From positions 1-49,551 of the forward strand of contig CALFSX010000327.1 in the NCBI GenBank assembly GCA_937916515.1: a stretch of 49,551 bases of DNA. The letters are read 5' to 3'. A program made the translations under genes and the position numbers. This DNA comes from an uncultured Planctomycetaceae bacterium (lineage in GTDB: Bacteria > Planctomycetota > Planctomycetia > Planctomycetales > Planctomycetaceae). Position 1 is the stretch's first letter; each line of letters begins with the position of its first letter. The notes below the pieces were generated by a model. That model was given only the letters and a program-made list of their open reading frames with translations. It was not told the DNA's origin and searched no databases. Of this stretch, positions 45,640 to 49,551 are shown piece after piece.

Positions 45640-45667
45640 GGGCTTGATTCCTGGGGGAATCAAGCCC
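45640..45667 (+). promoter_or_regulatory. Leader hairpin upstream of the third DUF1559 gene
   Basis: Perfect 12-bp arms GGGCTTGATTCC (45640-45651) and GGAATCAAGCCC (45656-45667) with loop TGGG lie about 80 bases before the DUF1559 start. It lacks a T-run. It may terminate the upstream gene in combination with Rho, or protect the 5' end of the DUF1559 message. Confidence 0.55.
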
Positions 45668-45748
45668 ATGATAGTTTGTTCGACTTGCCGAATTGCCGGT
45701 GGATCAGGCGAGTGTTCTATTTGTTTCCTTCAGAATGAGGTACCAGTC

Positions 45749-46795
45749 ATGAGATTAATGAGACAGAAACAACGAGGCTTTACGCTGATTGAGTTGCTGG
45801 TGGTAATTGCCATCATTGCAATCTTGATCGCGTTATTGCTGCCTGCCGTTCAGCAGGCTCGTGAAGCGGCTCGACGGACTCAGTGCAAGAACAACCTGAA
45901 ACAGTTGGGACTGGCGTTCCACAACTATCACGACACTTACAACATGTTCGCGATTGGTGCTCAGCGTCAGAATGGGTTTGGTCCATCATTCTATCCAGCA
46001 CTGCTGCCATACTTTGAACAGTCTGCACTTTACTCAAAGCTGTCGTTCAATGGCGGACACACTGGATGGACCGGCGCTGGCGGTGGAAACACTGGCAAGG
46101 ACGTCAATCGTAACGTCGTCAATGGCATTGTTCTGACGGCCTTGATTTGCCCTTCAAGCCCACTAGATCAGGTTATACAGGACGGCAACGGCGGTGCAGT
46201 ACAGACTGTGCCGTCTTACGTCGGCATTTCCGGAGCGGTTGATGAAGATCGCACCAGCGGTGCAACTCCAACAACTGACACCGATAACTTTATTGAATTG
46301 CGACAACGCCCCGGTGCCAACTGCTGTGCCACAAATTCTCAGAACGGTTTCATGGCGGCAGGCGGAATTCTGGTTGCGAACGAAGGTATCGGCATCCACA
46401 AGATCACCGATGGAACATCGAACACCATGATGATTGGTGAAACATCTGACTGGGCTGTTGCTGCAAACGGTTCCAAAGTCGACATTCGTGGAGGTGTGCC
46501 ACACGGTTGGTTGATGGGAACCGATGGTGGTGGACGTATCACAGGATGGAATGGCCCAAACTCTCGTACGTTTAACCTGACTTCCGTTCGATACGCTCCG
46601 GGCACAAACAACTATGAATTGCCTGGTGTTCATCAAAACCATGGTCCAAATAACCCACTGATTTCATCTCACACCGGTGGATTTCAGGGGCTGTTCGCCG
46701 ATGGCCACGTCGCCTTCATCAGCAACAACGTGGACCTTCCAACACTTAAAAAGGTGTCTACTCGTGACGACGGTCAAACCGTTGGTGAGTTCTAA
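45749..46795 (+). CDS. DUF1559 pseudopilin-like protein (third; cluster II)
   Basis: The 348-residue protein has the prepilin motif [17 protein letters not shown] after MRLMRQKQR and the H-x9-DG motif [12 protein letters not shown] near the end. ATG at 45749 follows GAGG with eight bases of spacing; the longer frame from 45638 runs back through the leader hairpin and is rejected. It is followed by a strong terminator and then by a small lipoprotein gene, the same order of these two genes as in cluster I. Confidence 0.94.
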   Translation: MRLMRQKQRGFTLIELLVVIAIIAILIALLLPAVQQAREAARRTQCKNNLKQLGLAFHNYHDTYNMFAIGAQRQNGFGPSFYPALLPYFEQSALYSKLSFNGGHTGWTGAGGGNTGKDVNRNVVNGIVLTALICPSSPLDQVIQDGNGGAVQTVPSYVGISGAVDEDRTSGATPTTDTDNFIELRQRPGANCCATNSQNGFMAAGGILVANEGIGIHKITDGTSNTMMIGETSDWAVAANGSKVDIRGGVPHGWLMGTDGGGRITGWNGPNSRTFNLTSVRYAPGTNNYELPGVHQNHGPNNPLISSHTGGFQGLFADGHVAFISNNVDLPTLKKVSTRDDGQTVGEF

Positions 46796-46850
46796 TCTGC
46801 CTGCTGAGATCAGTCTTGGCTGACATTTCAGCAAAGCGCAATTTCAAACC

Positions 46851-46893
46851 GGTGGTCTCACGATATCCTGTGGTTACGTGAGGCCACCTTTTT
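46851..46893 (+). terminator. Terminator after the third DUF1559 gene
   Basis: Arms GGTGGTCTCACG (46851-46862) and CGTGAGGCCACC (46877-46888) pair over 12 positions with one G-U, followed by TTTTT. Confidence 0.85.
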
Positions 46894-46997
46894 AACCCAA
46901 AGATAAAGCTTGTTCGCCGGTTGCGGGCCAATCAAATCCTGCCCAGCGGAATTCTCCACTTTCTAATTCTTCATACTCGAAGAGGCTTGGCATCCAG

Positions 46998-47456
46998 ATG
47001 CGTGCTTTACATTGTTTAACACTTTTCGCTTCCGTTTCTCTGTTCACCATTGGCTGTGGTGGCGGTGGTGGTGGATATAACGGCCCCTGGGGACAAGGTG
47101 ATGGAGTTGTCCGACTGGACGGCAAGCCGCTGACTGAAGAAGCGACTGTCACGTTTTTGTCAGCTGAAGGATATTCAGCCACCGGACGCGTCGATGGCGA
47201 AGGAAAATTTCGGCTGAAGTACAACGGCTCCAACGACCTTCCTGTCGGCACGTACAACGTTGCCGTAATGCCCGCAGCACCAGTCGAAGTTGAAAATGCA
47301 GATCCTGCAAGTTTCTTTAACGACGATGGTTCTACAAAAATCATCGAACGGAAGGTGTCCGGTATTCCAGAAAAGTACCATCAGCCAGGTTCCAGCGGAA
47401 TTTCAATTTCAGTTAAAGAAGGTGCAAACGATTTAAACATCGACCTCGACAAGTAA
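46998..47456 (+). CDS. Small lipoprotein with regulatory-like beta fold (cluster II)
   Basis: The 152-residue protein has a signal peptide with lipobox (SVSLFTIGC) directly followed by six glycines. The mature part reads DGVVRLDGKPLTEEATVTFL and TGRVDGEGKFRLKY, the same domain plan as the cluster I lipoprotein. The end, SGISISVKEGANDLNIDLDK, parallels the cluster I ending. It is probably lipid-anchored outside the cytoplasm, with function unknown. A strong intrinsic terminator follows the stop. Confidence 0.87.
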   Translation: MRALHCLTLFASVSLFTIGCGGGGGGYNGPWGQGDGVVRLDGKPLTEEATVTFLSAEGYSATGRVDGEGKFRLKYNGSNDLPVGTYNVAVMPAAPVEVENADPASFFNDDGSTKIIERKVSGIPEKYHQPGSSGISISVKEGANDLNIDLDK

Positions 47457-47759
47457 ACCAGTTGTCGACATATCACGCTTCGAAAATCGAAAACCTCGCC
47501 CTGTGAATTCAGGGCGAGGTTTTTTGGTACTTGTGCCCGGCCCACATTGCCTTGAGAATTCAAGTGGCCACACAAATTGTTTCACGAAACCTTATTCAAG
47601 CCGCAGAACCTCGCTAACAAACGCACCTGACAAATACTATCTTTGTTCATACCGTACCTTTGCAGTTGGAAGTCCACGACGCCGTGTTTCGAGGTCACTC
47701 AAAGCTGCATGCTTGGTCCAATACACCTTCCAGTAACTCAGTCTACGCTTAAGTCTGTC
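47457..47759. other. Intergenic region after cluster II
   Basis: These 303 bases contain the cluster II terminator and presumably the promoter of the cytochrome gene. No other feature is seen. Confidence 0.5.
47490..47525 (+). terminator. Intrinsic terminator of cluster II
   Basis: Perfect 14-bp arms AAAACCTCGCCCTG (47490-47503) and CAGGGCGAGGTTTT (47510-47523) with a TGAATT loop and further T residues lie 33 bases after the lipoprotein stop. Confidence 0.92.
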
Positions 47760-48347
47760 ATGAACTTTCCAGTGCGATTCAAACTGGCCATGATTACAGT
47801 CGCATTCGCATCTTCGCAGGCCTTGGCGGATGATGACGCTGTTCAATTCGAACACTTCAGAAAAAAAATTCGCCCGTTGTTCATTGAGCACTGTTTTGAA
47901 TGTCATGCAGCCGACGCCAAGTCCATTGAAGGCGGACTCAGGCTGGATTCGGCAGACGCTGTTCTGGCTGGCGGCGACAGCGGACCACCCATTGTTGAAC
48001 ATGTGCCTGACGACAGCCTGCTGATTAAGGCCGTGCTTTACGAAGAAGATGCGTTGCAAATGCCACCGATTGGCAAGCTGCGAGATTCTGAAGTGGCAGA
48101 TCTGATCAAGTGGGTTGAAGATGGTGCTCCCTATCCGCCGTCCGCTGAACAGCCGAAGCCGGCAGCACCCATGATGGTCGCAAAACCAGAGACGCCGGAC
48201 CTCAACATCGCCGTTGCATTCTTCTGGTTGTTGCAGCCTCCCACGATCCTGCCGTTGCCGCACCACACGCCATCAGACCTGTCTCCTCAGCAGGTTCAGC
48301 GGATCATCAACCAACTAAGCGGCAAAGCCGCCTCAGCGGATAAGTAG
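47760..48347 (+). CDS. Short PSCyt1-type cytochrome c protein
   Basis: The 195-residue exported protein has a signal peptide (FKLAMITVAFASSQALA) and a planctomycete cytochrome C domain. This begins FRKKIRPLFIEHCFECHAAD, where CFECH is the haem-c site, and continues with EGGLRLDSADAVLAGGDSG and LKWVEDGAPYP-like WVEDGAPYP. In most relatives this domain is followed by PSCyt2 (DUF1549) and PSD1 (DUF1553) in a protein of 800-1000 residues. Here the chain stops soon after FFWLLQPP, the usual junction. The end may be a degenerate remnant of the following domain or a true stand-alone form. The ATG at 47760 is chosen for the signal peptide; no good ribosome-binding site is seen. Confidence 0.8.
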   Translation: MNFPVRFKLAMITVAFASSQALADDDAVQFEHFRKKIRPLFIEHCFECHAADAKSIEGGLRLDSADAVLAGGDSGPPIVEHVPDDSLLIKAVLYEEDALQMPPIGKLRDSEVADLIKWVEDGAPYPPSAEQPKPAAPMMVAKPETPDLNIAVAFFWLLQPPTILPLPHHTPSDLSPQQVQRIINQLSGKAASADK

Positions 48348-48564
48348 TCAGCTACGCGGAATTCATGCTCATGTTCTGCAAAAACTGCCGTGCGGCCAGC
48401 GAAATGCGTTGCCTTGCCGATTTTCGCCACAGGATCACCGCTTATGTTCACCAGTTAAGCTGAATGCGATTGCTGGTTCCTGAAGCAGTTCACTAAGATT
48501 CTCACCGTCAGCCTGGATGCTGTAAGAAATTGGATTAACTGAATTCTGTTACGAGATCGTCGAC

Positions 48565-49437
48565 ATGGACGTCAATCAATCAAATCGAAACGTGCCGCTC
48601 TTATCGCGGCTGGTGCTTTTCTGTTCGCTGGGTAGTTTCATTGCCGTCACGCTGCTGGCCGTTGGCTGCAAAACGACTCCGCTGACTGAACGCAAGCAGT
48701 TATTGATCGTGTCTGAGGCGGAAGAAAACAAGATGGGGCTGACGGCTTATCAGCAGGTGCTGGAAGAAGAGCCGATCACCAAAAACGAAACAGCCGCGGA
48801 AATCGTAAAACGGGTTGGCCAACGTATCGCTGCCGTTGCGGATCGTCCCGACTTTGAATGGGAATTCAACGTGATTGAATCTCCCACACAAAACGCATTC
48901 TGCCTGCCGGGTGGCAAAGTGGCCGTGTATACCGGAATTCTTCCCGTGTGCCAGAACGAAGCGGGACTTGCTGTGGTCATGTCTCACGAAATCGGTCACG
49001 CCATTGCTCGCCACGGCGGAGAACGCATGTCGCACCAAATGGTGGAAAGCGGCGGAAAGATGGCCCTGGCCAAACTGACTCAAAACAAGTCAGAAAAGAC
49101 TCAACAAATCTTTCAAACCGTTTACGGCGTGGGAGCTCAATATGGTGCCATCCTCCCTTACAGCCGCAAGCACGAACTTGAAGCAGACCATATCGGCGTT
49201 TTACTGATGGCAAAAGCAGGATACGACCCCAGCGAGGCTCCGGAATTCTGGGAACGTTTCGCCAGTGCCAAAGACGGGCAGACACCGATGGAGTTTCTGT
49301 CAACTCACCCATCGGACGCAACACGCTCCGCCGCTCTTCGCGAGTTGCTGCCAACGGCGATGAAAAACTACGAAGCAGCGCCAGAAAAACTAGGCTCCGG
49401 CCAGTCGCTGGAAGGCGTGGTCAAGCCTGGCGTTTAG
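48565..49437 (+). CDS. M48-family metalloprotease lipoprotein
   Basis: The 290-residue protein has a signal sequence with lipobox (VTLLAVGC), then an M48 peptidase domain. The zinc motif is HEIGHAIARHGGERMSHQ (HEIGH at residues 141-145), and the third ligand lies in RKHELEADHIG. The N-terminal mature part LTERKQLLIVSEAEENKMG is typical of the LoiP/YcaL/BepA-like M48B/C group. It probably acts in the periplasm on misfolded or membrane-associated proteins. The gene is complete; about 110 bases of non-coding DNA follow to the window end. Confidence 0.93.
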   Translation: MDVNQSNRNVPLLSRLVLFCSLGSFIAVTLLAVGCKTTPLTERKQLLIVSEAEENKMGLTAYQQVLEEEPITKNETAAEIVKRVGQRIAAVADRPDFEWEFNVIESPTQNAFCLPGGKVAVYTGILPVCQNEAGLAVVMSHEIGHAIARHGGERMSHQMVESGGKMALAKLTQNKSEKTQQIFQTVYGVGAQYGAILPYSRKHELEADHIGVLLMAKAGYDPSEAPEFWERFASAKDGQTPMEFLSTHPSDATRSAALRELLPTAMKNYEAAPEKLGSGQSLEGVVKPGV

Positions 49438-49551
49438 CGGCAACTGCTGAACATCTTGTGATTGCAGAGCAGGCGAACGTCCCCTGCTTGCCAGTTCGGC
49501 CTAGCAGCGTGTCCGGATACCCGTTTCCCCCTGGATATCATTGATGAAATG

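Overview
This window is a stretch of chromosome from a member of the phylum Planctomycetota, most likely order Planctomycetales; the genus cannot be settled from the sequence. The assignment rests on three DUF1559 pseudopilin-like proteins with the C-terminal H-x9-DG motif, two CRTAC1-type (FG-GAP/VCBS plus ASPIC/UnbV) proteins, a PSCyt1-type cytochrome c, a secretin-N-domain protein without a barrel, a secreted protein with an LEPR-XLL-like motif, and a soluble Hanks-type kinase. No rRNA, tRNA, CRISPR array, transposase or phage gene was seen.

Layout. 0.1-1.0 kb: a lone DUF1559 gene. 1.2-6.6 kb (minus): metH followed by xylB. 7.2-8.2 kb (plus): an NAD-dependent epimerase. 8.4-11.5 kb (minus): a large secretin-N-like exported protein, divergent from proC. 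12.7-15.7 kb: a small membrane protein, a divergent PanB-like enzyme and a DegT/DnrJ aminotransferase. 16.2-17.7 kb: an Amt ammonium transporter behind a clear sigma-54 promoter and an NtrC-like site. 18.4-19.3 kb (minus): a secreted LEPR-XLL-like protein, then almost 1 kb without a convincing gene. 20.3-22.0 kb: a DUF4190 membrane protein and a two-ACT-domain GcvR-like regulator. 22.2-27.1 kb: cluster I, made of DUF1559, lipoprotein, TPR protein and CRTAC1 lipoprotein. 27.3-31.0 kb: a CtpA-type S41 protease divergent from a class IV aminotransferase, then an Nramp-related transporter. 31.1-36.1 kb: a Ser/Thr kinase, a PhoD-like phosphatase, an SRPBCC protein, a small membrane protein and a PilZ protein; three of these follow copies of one repeated leader. 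36.5-39.8 kb (minus): recG and ubiX. 40.3-42.2 kb: a histidine kinase with a CxxCH haem-c motif in its periplasmic domain. 42.3-47.5 kb: cluster II, made of a small membrane protein, a fused TPR-CRTAC1 protein, DUF1559 and a lipoprotein. 47.8-49.4 kb: a short PSCyt1-like cytochrome and an M48 metalloprotease lipoprotein.

How the genes may work together. The housekeeping genes (metH, xylB, proC, recG, ubiX, amt) appear unrelated to each other. The most suggestive pattern is the repeated set DUF1559 + small regulatory-like lipoprotein + TPR + CRTAC1 beta-propeller, present twice in different gene orders, with TPR and CRTAC1 separate in one set and fused in the other. This points to a surface or periplasmic assembly whose parts interact. 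The intergenic regions hold several families of structured repeats. One is a 53-nt element of three hairpins at fixed spacing, in two inverted copies flanking ubiX, with compensatory base changes. Another is a roughly 85-140-nt leader repeat before three different genes. A 21-bp perfect inverted repeat and a set of AAAGGTG-type hairpins are also present. These repeats are the least explained structures in the window.
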